Of a stretch of 64,000 nt of DNA, positions 46,401 to 59,307 are shown one piece after another. Position 1 is the stretch's first letter; each line of letters opens with the position of its first letter. Origin of the DNA: Serripes groenlandicus (lineage: Eukaryota > Mollusca > Bivalvia > Cardiida > Cardiidae). The position numbers and the translations under genes were made by a program. The notes beneath the pieces are model-generated. The model was not told the origin of the DNA, made no database searches, and was given only the letters and a program-made list of their open reading frames with translations. The stretch lies in the NCBI GenBank assembly GCA_031761405.1, contig JASEVX010000013.1, forward strand, positions 47,686,143 to 47,750,142, in the 5' to 3' direction.

Positions 46401-47206
46401 AACATCCGCGGTGATTCTAATAGTCCCTAAAAAAACTTGTGTGTGCTTAGAAATAAGTGTATACCATCACCAGATTGCATTGAATATATGACATTGAGTT
46501 TAAATTAATTGTAAATGTGTATAGGATGCATAGAAAATGATTGATTTGATAATTTAAAGTTGTTTTTGTATACCTTATATGAAAGTGAAAGTGGAGACAG
46601 TGAAACACGGGTTTTGTCCGGGCCCTATTTGGTCTAAAATAAGGGTAACCATTTTCGCCTGTTGAATTATTCGTTGTATATGAACATAAACCCTTATTTT
46701 ATTTTATTTGGTTTGTTTTAAAGCTTAAATGTAACCATTTTCATTGATATATGGTGTTCTACATGATAAATGCTTAGAACGTGAGACAATTGCGGCCTGA
46801 AAGTGTCATCGGTGTTATGTACTTTTATCATCCGATACGATTAAACTGATCCTGAAAATATTAATACCATTGACTCACGTCTGTTCATGAGAAGTGGAGA
46901 TTCCGATTAGATAGCTCCGATGTACAGGGTGATCTCAACCCACGCATGTATATTCATGTCGTATATTGAATCGATTTGGATGATATTACATTAATAACGA
47001 CTAAAGTTTTCTAATTATAAGTGTTTATACAAGGAATTCTCAAATTAGAGTAACACTTCAAATGTTAAGAAATGCAATTATATATAATACATGTTACAGG
47101 TTAAAGGGATACAATCAATACAGTACGTATTACATAAAAACAACAAAGAGTCAAGAGTTGTCTCTCTTGGATGACGTAAACTAATATTTCTGGGCGAGTA
47201 AGACTT
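46400..47206. other. non-coding interval leading into the delta head block
   Basis: The first part is unique. From about 47,000 it matches 26,990-27,120 and 34,790-34,930. No gene is seen. Confidence 0.5.
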
Positions 47207-47219
47207 GAGTATATGGTAA

Positions 47220-47386
47220 TTTGTTTGTTTGGAGTTTAACGCCGCTTTCAACAGCTTTGGTCATATCACGGCGGTCAGTGCACCTACCCATGTTTTCCTG
47301 GCTTTCCCACACCAGTACTTACACAACATTCTTTCGAAGCCACTGACTACTTTCTCACATAGATCAGAGGTGAGAGGCAATGGAAA
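47220..47386 (-). mobile_element. 5'-truncated SINE with 13-bp target duplication
   Basis: Identical by eye to the 3' 165 bases of the 5,424 SINE. It is cut before the tRNA head and flanked by perfect GAGTATATGGTAA repeats (47,207-47,219 and 47,387-47,399). Truncation at the 5' end is typical of target-primed reverse transcription. Confidence 0.95.
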
Positions 47387-47855
47387 GAGTATATGGTAAA
47401 GGGGTCAGAGAGTTGACTCTACTTTGGTGTAGAAAACGGAATTATTCACAGTGATACTAAAATGTTCATCATACTCAGGATACCACAGAAACATGTTGGA
47501 GACCTAAAACCGATCTACAGGAAAAGTGAATCGATAATTGAGATTGAGTGTCAGGGAACCTCAGAGACACGCACAGAGACACAGAATGTTGTGACATTAA
47601 CCAATTTTTAAAATTAAGAAATTTATAGCAGACGTCTTTGAAATCACTTAAGCAAAAACTTAAAAATTATCCATAAATCAGAGTTCAGCAAGTAAATAGA
47701 TTTGAGAACAATGAAAAACCGTTCATCACGATCCTTTTCTACTTTTGCTATTACGTTTCTAAAAGTTGTCTGCTAAGAAGGCGCCAGAAAACATTTATAT
47801 ATGAACAGAACACAACCTTTATTATCTCAAACCACAATGTGGGTACACATAAAAA
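47387..47855. repeat. head block of unit delta
   Basis: Same opening as position 1 (GTCAGGGAACCTCAGAGACA at 47,551), with a half hairpin at about 47,735. Confidence 0.85.
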
Positions 47856-47856
47856 A

Positions 47857-47933
<77 letters not shown>

Positions 47934-47975
47934 GAGACAGAGAGCGAGAGAGAGAGAGACAGAGAGAGAGAAGAG
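47856..47975. repeat. GA microsatellite
   Basis: Impure (GA)n; counterpart of 389-592. Confidence 0.95.
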
Positions 47976-48111
47976 AAAAAGGGTTGTACTTTTGGAAAAT
48001 GCCGCATAGTATGATTAATGTGTAGACATGGATCAGACTGTGTCAATATGCACACTGATTCCAGTCTACATTGTTCTTTGTTTCTTGCGGTACGGGATAA
48101 TTATTAGATTA

Positions 48112-49085
48112 ATAGGTTTATAAAGAGAGAGAGAGAAAAAGGGTTGTAATTTTGGAAAATGCCGCATAGTATGATTAGTGTGTAGACATGGATCAGACTG
48201 TGTCAATATACACACTGATTCCAGTCTACATTGTTCTTTGTTTCGTGTGGTACGGGATAAATATTAGATTAATAGGTTTATAAAGAGAGAGAGAGAGAAA
48301 AAAATTGTAATTTTGGAAAATGCCGCATAGTATGATTAGTGTGTAGACATGGATCAGACTGTGTCAATATGCACACTGATTCCAGTCTACATTGTTCTTT
48401 GTTTCGTGCGGTACGGGATAAATATTAGATTAATAGGTTTATAAAGAGAGAGAGAGAGAGAGAGAAAAAGGGTTGTAATTTTGGAAAATGCCGCATAGTA
48501 TGATTAGTGTGTAGACATGGATCAGACTGTGTCAATATGCACACTGATTATAGTCTACATTGTTCTTTGTTTCGTGCGGTACGGGATAAATATTAGATTA
48601 ATTGGTTTATAAAGAGAGAGAGAGAAAAAGCGTTGTAATTTTGGAAAATGCCGCATAGTATGATTAGTGTGTAGACATGGATCAGACTGTGTCAATATGC
48701 ACACTGATTCCAGTCTACATTGTTCTTTGTTTCGTGCAGTACTGGATAAATATTAGATTAATAGGTTTATAAAGAGAGAGAGAGAGAAAAAAAAGGGTTG
48801 TAATTTTGGAAAATGTCGCATAGTATGATTAGTGTGTAGACATGGATCAGACTGTGTCAATATGCAGACTGATTCCAGTCTACATTGTTCTTTGTTTCGT
48901 GCGGTACGGGATAAATATTAGATTAATAGGTTTATAAAGAGAGAGAGAGAAAAAGGTTTGTAATTTTGGAAAATGCCGCATAGTATGATTAGTGTGTAGA
49001 CATGGATCAGACTGTGTCAATATGCACACTGATTCCAGTCTACATTGTTCTTTGTGTTGTGCGGTACGGGATAAATATTAGATTC
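48112..49085. repeat. 160-168 bp tandem array, six units
   Basis: Units begin ATAGGTTTATAAAGAGAG and contain TGTAATTTTGGAAAATGCCG, TAGACATGGATCAGACTGTG and GTCTACATTGTTCTTTG. Starts at 48,112, 48,272, 48,433, 48,601, 48,761 and 48,926. Alpha has the segment once. Each unit carries its own short GA run. Confidence 0.97.
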
Positions 49086-49095
49086 ATTGGTTTAT

Positions 49096-50540
49096 AAAGT
49101 GTGTTTATGATTAAATGTGTTAATATAACGTCTTTTTTATATGATAAATAGCACTGCTGTTTACAAAATAGAGTCATGCTATTTTTAGAACGTGTAGTGG
49201 TATATTTATATCAATGGTAAAATTTGAGTCACTGGCTAATTTGCATATGCAGGGTTTTGCGACAATACGTAAAACCAGTTAATTTGCATAATGACAAGTA
49301 TTTGATTGGCTAATGTCATTTGTATCACTACGCCTCTGTACTTAATGCTTTTCGCGGGAAAATCATGTACAGTATTAGATTGACAGTCGGTTCAATAGGT
49401 TAAAATAGAATTTGGTAAATGCTGTTTATATACCAAACTGTGTGTATCTGTGTTTAGGCTTTGTTTAAATGTTGTTAATACATTATTAAGATAAGCCTAT
49501 ATATATTGTACTTTGTAACCGACTGACAAACTATTATATAACTAAAAGTCATATCCATATATTTGTGTTTGTTTGTCTTCTATCTCAAGAGCTTGAGTTT
49601 TGCTAATTTACTACACATTCATTATGTCTGAATAGGTTTAGTGCATAAACTTGTAAGCATATATATTAAGTCACTCGAAGTAACCTCCCTTGCAAACAGA
49701 AAATAGATTTTGGAAAAACAAATAAAGGCGAAAACGCTGTTTATTCGTGCCTGTCACTTTATACAGCCCATATCTGTTAGAAACAAAGGTATGTATAAAT
49801 TAGTTAAAATTAAATACCCATTGTTTTAACCCTTTGACTTTTGAAACCGATTGTGTGAAACCTGTGTCACCAGTGTAGAGTCAGACCGGCCGTCTGATCA
49901 ACCTCTCTGCAGTTGAACCAATGGTAGGTTATACCTGAGACTACTAATACGTATTAAGGTCCCAGGTTATACACACATTTACGACTGTTACTTATCAATC
50001 GTTTTTCTAGCCGAGCACAGTAGTTCGAATGATATGTTTAAAAATCCTTGGTTAATATATTTTTTTCAAAATAATACAAATACTTGTCAATTTGTTTGAG
50101 TATCAACAGCAACGTGTTCAATTCAGTAACTAAATATATGTTTTGTAGCATTTATCAAATGGTTCAGTCTCCTAATTGAATGATTTATATTATATTTTTT
50201 ATTTCATTTGTGAATTTTGTAACACAACATGAGGCTTAATTTAGTTATATCATATTTCGGAGCAATGGTCATTTTACTCATGACTCCTTTTGAACTTATC
50301 ATGTTAGTTTATGTTGGGTAAATGAATATTTAACAAGTAACTTTTGAACATTAAGCATTTTCAGATTATAAGTATACCACACTGTATTGAATCTACAACG
50401 GTTAACGGATGTTTAGAAAACTACAATATTGACAAATAGGAACAAAGGTACTTACTTTCTAATTCAGTGGTTCGAATTGTGTTATCTGTCATCCAGAGTG
50501 AAATACAGAGTGTTTAAAGCAGAGTATACACCATTCTGAG
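49096..50540. repeat. duplicated block delta, matching 3,764-3,918 and 4,600-8,230
   Basis: Collinear with alpha but without the 661-bp and 2.6-kb elements. 49,245-49,610 differs from alpha. No gene is seen. Confidence 0.8.
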
Positions 50541-50800
50541 TCTGTAGCTGTCAATCCAGGGGTTGTGAGTTCAAATCCCAGCTCGGCCAACATTCTTTCC
50601 GACGTTTTACAAAAGTCACTGTCACATGCATCTATCACCAATGGGCTGTTTAACAGTCTATGTGGAAAAGCAGCTTATTCCTTGGAAAGTATGTTATGTT
50701 GTGTACTGGTGTGGGAAAACCGGGAAACGCATGAGTAGGTTGCCCTGATAAAGGTGATCAATTATTGAAAGCAGCATTAAACCCTTATCAATCAATCATT
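50540..50800 (+). repeat. old SINE with partial head, site shared with 8,240
   Basis: B-box GTGAGTTCAAATCCCAGC at about 50,565, then a body as at 8,240 and an AATC-repeat tail. Confidence 0.8.
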
Positions 50801-50889
50801 CTGAGCAGTGTAACTATAATAATAGTGTTGTAAGTATAAATAAGATATGTGGAAAGCAGATTTAAACACATTTCTTTGTGAAATAATTA

Positions 50890-51685
50890 TCAAACTGTTG
50901 AATTAGAGTAATCTCCATTCTGTGTTGTATGAACCTAAAACTTAAAGTAATATTTACACCTTTCAGGTACCAATAAGTATACTATTGTTGAAAGTCGAGT
51001 AATATCCATTCTGTGTGGTATGAACCTAAAACTTTAAGTAATATTTACACCTTTCATGTACCAATAAGTATAATATTGTTGAAAGTAGAGTAATCTCTAT
51101 TCTGTATGGTATGAACATAAAACTTTAAGTAAAGTTTACACCTTTCATGTACCAATAAGTATAATACTGTTACATCAGAGTAATCTCCATTCTCTATGGT
51201 ATGAACCTAAAACTTTAAGTAATATTTACACCTTTCATGTACCAATACGTATAATATTGTTGAAAGTAGAGTAATCTCCATTCTGTGTTGTATGAACCTA
51301 ACACTTAAAGTAGTATTTACACCTTTCATGTACTAATACGTATAATACTGTTAAATCAGAGTAATTTCCATGCTGTGTGGTATGAACCTAAAACTTTAAG
51401 TAATATTTACACCTTTCATGTACCAATAAGTGTAATACTGTTAAATCAGAGTAATCTCCATTCTGTGTGGTATGAACCTAAAACTTTAAATAATATTAAC
51501 ACCTTTCATGTACCAATAAGTATAATACTGTTAAATCAGAGTAATCTCCATTCTGTGTGGTATGAACCTAAAACTTTAAGTAATATTTGCACCTTTCATG
51601 TACCAATAAGTATCATACTGTTAAACCAGAGTAATCTTCATTCTGTGTGGTATGAACCTAAAACTTTCAGGTACCAATAAGCATA
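50890..51685. repeat. 90-bp tandem array, about nine units
   Basis: Expanded counterpart of 8590-8870 (for example TACCAATAAG at 51,421 and 51,511). The exact 90-bp period keeps a 101-codon frame open (MWYEPKTLSNIYTF), which is not a gene. Confidence 0.95.
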
Positions 51686-51689
51686 ATAT

Positions 51690-52362
51690 TGTTCAAGGTC
51701 GAGTAAACAATATTATGGATGATATTACCCTAATGCTGTTGAAAAGAGAGTAAACACCAGTATGGGTGCTATAATTATAATACTGTTGAAAGTAGAGTAA
51801 ACATCATTGTCAGTTCTATAATTATAATACTGTTGAAAGTAGAGTATACACCATTATGGGTTCTATAATTATAATACTGTTCAAAGTAGAGTAAACACCA
51901 TCATGGATGATATAACCCTTATGCGGTTCCAAGTAGAGTAAACACCTGTATAGGTGCTATCATAATAATATTGTTGAAAGTAGAGTATACACCATTCTGG
52001 CTTCTATAATTATACTACTGTTGAAAGGAGAGTATACACCAATCTGGGTTGTATAATAACAATATTGTTGAAAGTCGAGTTTACACCATTATGGGTGCTT
52101 TAATTATAATACTGTTGAAAAGAGAGTATACACCAATCTGGGTTCTATAACTATAATACTATTGAAAGTAGAGTAAACACCATGAAGGATGCTTTAATTA
52201 TTATACCGTTTGAAGTAGAGTAAACACCATTCATGGTGCTATAATTACAATATTGTTGAAAGTAGGGTATACACAATTCTGGGTGATATATACTAATTAT
52301 ACTCTTTAAAGTAGAGTATACACCATTCAGGGTGATATAATTATAATACTGTTGAAAGTAGA
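51690..52362. repeat. 46-47 bp minisatellite segment
   Basis: About 14 units, ending exactly at the insertion at 52,363. Confidence 0.95.
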
Positions 52363-52942
52363 TTCTAACACTATTGACAATTTCTATTCTATACACAAAG
52401 AAGGATATGAGCGTGATCTAAATGCAGTATATCACTCTAAATTTCCGGAACTATTTTTGGCTGTTGAAATTCCCTCCCGAGTATTTTTTATACAACGTTT
52501 CTCAGAGCGCATGCGTTACTGCGTTGGTCTTGACATTTCATAAATGAAGTCACGAGATTTTGTTGTAAATGCCGTTTGGAAATTTGAATTGTAACGGTGA
52601 CGTAACTGTTTTAAATGACGTCAATCACTAGCTTTACCAACATTGTTGACGCTATCGAAAACGTTGTGTTAGAATAAAACAGTAACAAATTGCCCATGAT
52701 GAGTTTAAGAACAATTGAAAAAGGCATAATAAAAATAAAATGTTCATAGACTGTTAATAAAACTGATTTCAAAATGTTTTGTTATATGAAAAAATCGAAT
52801 ATTTCCAAAACGATGTGTCATTCAGGTGTGTATAAATTAATCACTCAGGCCATTCGGCCTTCGTGATTAATTACTACACACCTGAACTCCCAATCGTGAT
52901 ATACGAGCCGGTATATCACTCAAAATGAGATATATTTCCTAA
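52363..52942 (+). mobile_element. palindrome-ended element, delta copy (580 bp)
   Basis: Same termini as 17,674-18,412 (TTCTAAC..CCTAA). Host GAAAGTAGA|GTATACACC is interrupted without duplication; alpha about 11,390 is empty. An internal deletion removed about 160 bp, including part of the left palindrome arm. ORF 52,364-52,543 is open. Confidence 0.75.
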
Positions 52943-54093
52943 GTATACACCATTCTATGTGATATATAATAATTATACTGTTTAAAGTAAAGTATACACC
53001 ATTATAGGTGCTTTAATTATACAACTTTTGAACTAAAGTAAACAACATAATGTGTGATCTTATAATGATACCGTTGGAAGTATAGTAAACACCATTCTCG
53101 GTGAGATAATTATGATAGTGTTAAAAGTACAGTATACACAATTCTAGGTGATATAATTATTATATGTATACCATTTAAAGTAGATTACACATCATTATTA
53201 GTGCTTTAATTATAATACTATTGAACTATCTAAACGAGTAAACAACATAATGGTTGATCTCATTATTATACCGTTGGAAGTAGAGTAAACACCATTCTGG
53301 TTAATATAAATATGATAGTGTTAAAAGTAGAGTATACACAATTATGGATGATATAATTACAATATTGTGAAAAGTAGAGTATACACAATTCTGGGTGATA
53401 TTATTGTTATACCGTTAGAAGAAGAGTATTAACAATTTTGGGAGCTTAAACTATAATACTGTTGAAGTAGAGTAAACACCTTCCTGGGTTATAGAGTATT
53501 CCCATTCTGGTTGCTATAATTATACTACTGTTGAAAGTAAAGTAAACAATATTCTGGGTGCTATAATTATAATGATATTGAAAGTAGAATATCATCATTC
53601 TGGGTGCTATAATTATAATGCTATTGAAAGTAGAATATCATCATTCTGGTTGCGATAATTATAATGCTATTGAAAGTAGAATATCATCATTTTGGTTGCT
53701 ATAATTATAGTGCTATTGAGAGTAGAATATCATCATTCTGGTTGCTATAATTATAATGCTATTGAAAGTATAGTATCACCATTCTGGGTGCTATAATTAT
53801 AATGATATTCAAAGTAGAGTATCACCATACTGGTTGCTATAATTATAATACTGTTGAAAGTAGAGTTAACACCATTATGGATGATAAAATCCTAATGATG
53901 TTAAAGTAGAGTAAACAATATTCTGGGTGCTATAATTAAAATACCGTTTAAAGTAGAGTTTCACCATTTTGAGTGGTTTAATTTTAAAACAGTTGCTGTA
54001 GAATTACACAATTGTGGATGGTTTAATTATAAAACAGTTACAGCAGTTCTTACACCATTATGGATGATATAACCCTTATGCTGTTGCAATACC
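52943..54093. repeat. 46-47 bp minisatellite segment
   Basis: About 24 units. A homogenised run at 53,555-53,790 repeats ATTGAAAGTAGAATATCATC with CATTCTGGTTGC about five times. Confidence 0.95.
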
Positions 54094-55720
54094 CCTGTGA
54101 AATGAATAGTTACAATTCATGAATAATTCATGAAATATTCATTCACAGTTCATATTCAGATTTCATGAAAGAATCATTAAAGTCCTTGAAGTTAAAATGG
54201 GACTTTTCATTTAAATGTTAATTATGTAGCAGTTCATGAACACCGCATGGTTCATAAACACTGCATGTTTCATGAACTGTCCATGCAATACATTGAAGGT
54301 TAGTTCATCATCTGTATTATATAGTTCATGAATTATCTATGAATCATTCAAGGACAAGATACTTTATGCATTGTTCATGATCAGGTCATGAATACTCGAT
54401 TAATAAACTGGTCATGAAATTCCTTCTATATAACTTATATTCCCATTTTAACTTCATGTTCTGGAAATGAACTGTTCATGTCTCGAAATTCTGGAAAAGT
54501 TCATGAACCGATTAAGACAAATCTTAAACTGTCTTTGAACAGTTCTGGAATGTAATTATAAACTTTTGAAAGGGGACTTTCAGAATGGTTCTACAAAGGT
54601 GACATGTACGAAATAGTCTCGGTGGACTGGAACCAGATTCTGTACAGAAGAAAATACAGATAGTGTGTGCAGATTCTGTATAGAAAATATTCTGTTTAAT
54701 TGAGACATAGTTGAACCAGAATTCTATAGAACTATTTGTTATATGAAGACATGGCTTCTTCCATATATGGCAATGCAATACTTTAATAGATCACCAATAT
54801 AACATGTTGTTTATGACTTAGCAAAATACAACTTGATAAGTTAATTGATAATGTAACATTTAAGACATTTACCAAATGTGCCCATCAAGTTGTTCATAAG
54901 AAATTACAAAAATCGTCTCTGTGCCCTTGCACCACAACATATTTCTCCCACCAGAAATTGTAAAGGAAGTAGTAAACATTACTTACTTCTTATTGAAGAG
55001 TTCCTGTATTCTATGCCAGATTTAACTCCCTTGGTATATTTTAAATTCAAGTCAACATGGTTTCAAACTGAGTAAAAATGTAATTGTAGATTCTAATTTA
55101 ATTAAATTGACTGAGTAAAAGTATTATTTTAAAATCAGTGATGGTTACTGTTTATAGTATAATTAACTAGTCACAGTGGTATATTGTAAGTAATTAGCGG
55201 GCTTGCAGTTATTAAACTGCCAGAGAGTTACTGTAAATTATGTGATTAATGGAATAATTATATATATATATGGCTGGCATTTCATGAATATTTACACTTT
55301 ATTATAATTGTACATTTCCTTCAATTTTTCTTAAAACTTTCGAAGGGTTGATTTCATGGATGTTATAAGAATATAATTTTCCTTCAACTGTTCTTGAACT
55401 ATTATTGAAGTCAATGCATGCACCTTTTAAGAACTCAACACATTCTTCAATTGTTCTTAATCCGGTATTGAAGTGAACTCATGAACATTTTAAGAATTTT
55501 TAATATTCTTAAACTGTTCTTGAACAATTTATGATAATTTTAGGATCTTGGACATTTTCTTGAATCATTCGACTTGTTCTTCAACTATTCATGAACTGTT
55601 CGAAAAAATACTTCAATGGCTGTTCATGTCCATAAGTTCATGAAAACAACTAAAGAACTGATAAAGAGTGGTTCATGAACAATCCGTAAAAGGTACATTT
55701 CATGAATTTCATTTCACAGG
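54094..55720. mobile_element. TTCATGAA-rich element with 13-bp TIRs, delta copy
   Basis: Termini CCTGTGAAATGAA and TTCATTTCACAGG are exact inverses. The flanks read TGTTGCAATAC and TGTTGTAGAC, a possible imperfect target duplication. The dense TTCATGAA content equals that of 13,063-14,558. The shared position implies insertion before the duplication. The reading frame at 54,878-55,075 (SPTRNCKGSSKHYLLLIEEF) is kept. Superfamily unknown. Confidence 0.75.
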
Positions 55721-55725
55721 TGTTG

Positions 55726-58700
55726 TAGACAATATTCTGGGTGCTATAACTATGATACTGTTGCAACTAGAGTAAACAATATTCTGAGTGATATAACTAT
55801 AATACTGTTGTAGGTAGAATAAACAATATTCTGGGTGCTATAACTATAATACTGTTGAAAGTAGAGTAAACACTATTATTGGTGCTATAACTATAATACT
55901 GTTGAATGAAGAGTATACACCATTATGGTTGCTATAAGTATAATACTGTTGAAAATAGGGTATAACTATTCTGGTTGCTATAATTATAAAACTGCTGAAA
56001 GTAGAGTATACACCATTATTGATAGTACAACCCTAATGCTGTTGAAAGTAGAGTAAACAATATCATGGGTGCTTTAACTATAATACTGTTGAAAGTATAG
56101 AAAACACCATTCTGGGTTCTATAATTACAAATATAATGCTAAAATGAACACCATTGTGGATAAAAACACCCTTATGCTGTTGCAAGTAGAGTGAACAGCA
56201 GTCTGGCTTCTATAACTAAAATGATGAAAGTAGAGTAAAGTCTATTCTGGGTGCTATAATTATATTACTGTTGAAAGTAGAGTATACACTATTATGGGTG
56301 TTATTACTATATTACTGTTGAAAGTAGAGCGTACTCAACATTCTAGGTTCTATAATTATAATACTTTTGAAAGGAGAGTATTCATCTTTTTGGGTTCTAA
56401 AATTATAATACTGTGGAAAGAAACAATATTCTCGGTGCTATACGTATAATATTTTTGAAAGTAGAGTACTCACCATTCTAGGTTCTGTAATTATAATACT
56501 GTTGAAAATAGAGTATCACCATTCTGGATGCTATAATTATAAGACTGCGGAAAGTAGGGTAAACACTTTACTGGGAGTTATAACTATAATACTGTTGAAA
56601 GAAGAGTATACACCATTCTAGCTTCTATAATTACAATATTGTTAAAAGTAGAGTTACCCCATAATAGATGATTAAACCATAATACTGTTGAAAGTAGAGT
56701 GAACAACATTCTGGTTCTATAATTATAATTATGTTGAAAAAAGAGTATCACCCTTTTTGTTGCTATAATTATAATACTGTTGAAAGAAGAATAAACACCA
56801 TTCTGGGTTCTATAATTATAATTCTGTTGAAAAAAGAGTATCACCATATTTGTTGCTATAATTTTAATAGTGTTGAAAGTAGAATAAACACCATTATGGA
56901 TGGTAACATTCTAATGCTTTTGCAAGTAGAGTGAACAACATTCTGGGTGCATTAACTATACAACTGTTGAAAGTAGAGTTACTCCATTTTGGTTTCTAAA
57001 TATATAATACTGTTGAAAGTAGAGTAAACACCATTATGGATGATAACACCCTAATACCGTTGAAAGTAGAGTCAACAACATTCTGTGTTCTAGAACTATA
57101 ATACTGTATAAAGAAGAGTATTCTATAATTATAATTATGTTGAAAAAAGAGTATCAACATTTTTGTTGCTATAATTATAATACTGTTGAAAGTTGAATAA
57201 ATACTATTGTGGATGGTAAATACATAATGCTTTTGAAAGTAGAGTAAACAACATTCTGGGTGCATTAACTATACAACTGTTGAAAGTAGAGTTACTCCAT
57301 TTTGGTTTCTAAATATATAATACTGTTGAAAGTAGAGTAAACACCATTATGGATGATAACACCCTAATACCGTTGAAAGTAGAGTGAACAACATTCTGTG
57401 TTCCAGAACTATAATACTGTATATAGAAGAGTATTCTATAATTATAATTATGTTGAAAAAAGAGTATCAACATTTTTGTTGCTATAATTATAATACTGTT
57501 GAAAGTTGAATAAACACTATTGTGGATGGTAAAAACCTAATGCTTTTGAAAGTAGAGTAAACAACATTCTGGGTGCTTTAACTATACAACTGTTGAAAGT
57601 AGAGTTACACCATTTTGGTTTCTAAATATAAATATATAATACTGTTGAAAGTAGAGTAAACACCATTATGGATGATGTCACCATAATGCTGTTGAAAGAA
57701 GAGTAAATAATATTCTGGGTGCTATAATTATAATACTGTTGAAAGTAAAGTACTCACCATTCTAGGTTCTATAATTAAACAAATGTTGGAAATAGTTGCT
57801 AACATTTTAATACTGCTGAAAGTAGAGTAAACACCATTACGGTTGATAAAACCCTCATGCTATTGAAAGTAGAGTGAACACCATTATGGGTGCTTTGATT
57901 ATAATACTATGTAAGTATTGTATAAAACTTTCTTGGTGCTATAACTATGATACTGTTGAAAGAAGAATTTATAATCAATATTATGGATGCTATGAATATG
58001 ATACTGTTTAAAGTAGAGTGAACACCGCACTCTGGGTGCTATAATTTTAAAACTGTTGAAAGTTTTTGGATGCTATTATTATAATTATGTTGAACGTTGA
58101 ATATACTTAATTATAAAACGGTTGCAGTAGAATAAACGCCAGTATGAGTGTTATATATATAATGCTGTTGAAAGCAGAGTATACACATTTCTGGGTGCTG
58201 TAATTAGTATACTGTTGAAAGATGAGTATAAACCAGCAATATAACTAAAATACTGTTGAAGTAGATTATACACCATAATTGGTGCTATAACTATTATAAT
58301 GTTGGAAGTAGAGTATACACCATTAGGGTTGCTTTAACTAAAATACTGTTGGAAGTAGAGTAAATACCATTAGGGTTGCATTAACTATAATACTGTTGGA
58401 AGTAGAGTAAACACCATTAGGGTTGCTTTAACTATAATACTGTTGGAAGTAGATTATACACCATTAGGGTTGCTATAACTATAATACTGTTGGAAGAAGA
58501 GTAAACACCATTAGGGTTGCTTTAACTATAGTACTGTTGGAAGTAGAGTAAACACCATAATGGGTGCTTTGATTATTATACCGTTGGAAGTAGAGTTTAC
58601 AGTATTCGGGTTGCTATAACAATAATACTGTTGGAAGTAGAGTATACACCATTAGGGTTGCTATAACTATAATACTGTTGAAGTAGAGTATACACCATTA

Positions 58701-59307
58701 GGGTTGCTATAACTATCATACTGTTGGAAGTAGAGTAAACACCATAATGGGTGCTTTGTTTATTATACTGTTGGAAGTAGAGTATACTCCATTATGGGTG
58801 CTATAACTATTAAATTGTTGAAGTAGAGAATACATCATTAGGATTGGTTTAACTATTATACTGTTGGAAGTAGAGTATACACCATTAGGGTTGGTTTAAC
58901 TATTTTACTGTTGGAAGTAGAGTATACACCATTAGGGTTGGTTTAACTATTATACTGTTGGAAGTAGAATATACACCATTAGGGTTGCATTAACTATTAT
59001 ACTGTTGGAAGTAGAATATACACCATTAGGGTTGCATTAACTATTATACTGTTGGAAGTAGAGTATACACGATTAGGGTTGCATTAACTATTATACTGTT
59101 GGAAGTAGAATATACACCATTAGGTTTGCATTAACTATTATACTGTTGGAAGTAGAATATACACCATTAGGGTTGCATTAACTATTATACTGTTGGAAGT
59201 AGAGTATACACCATTAGGGTTGGTTTAACTATTATACTGTTGGAAGTAGAGTATACACCATTCTGAGTGCTATAACTATTAAATTGCTGAAGTAGAGAAT
59301 ACATCAT
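55726..59307. repeat. 46-47 bp minisatellite, longest uninterrupted segment
   Basis: About 76 units. It includes a 313-bp higher-order repeat (56,978, 57,291, 57,604) and a homogenised run at 58,850-59,260 (GAATATACACCATTAGGGTT, GCATTAACTATTATACTG). Confidence 0.95.
56978..57660. repeat. 313-bp higher-order repeat
   Basis: GTTACTCCATTTTGG at 56,978 and 57,291, and GTTACACCATTTTGG at 57,604, with the intervening subtypes in the same order. Confidence 0.9.

Noticed and set aside
51375..51680. 101-codon ORF with 30-residue repeats
   Set aside because: The 90-bp array period is divisible by three, and the alpha counterpart does not keep the frame as a gene.
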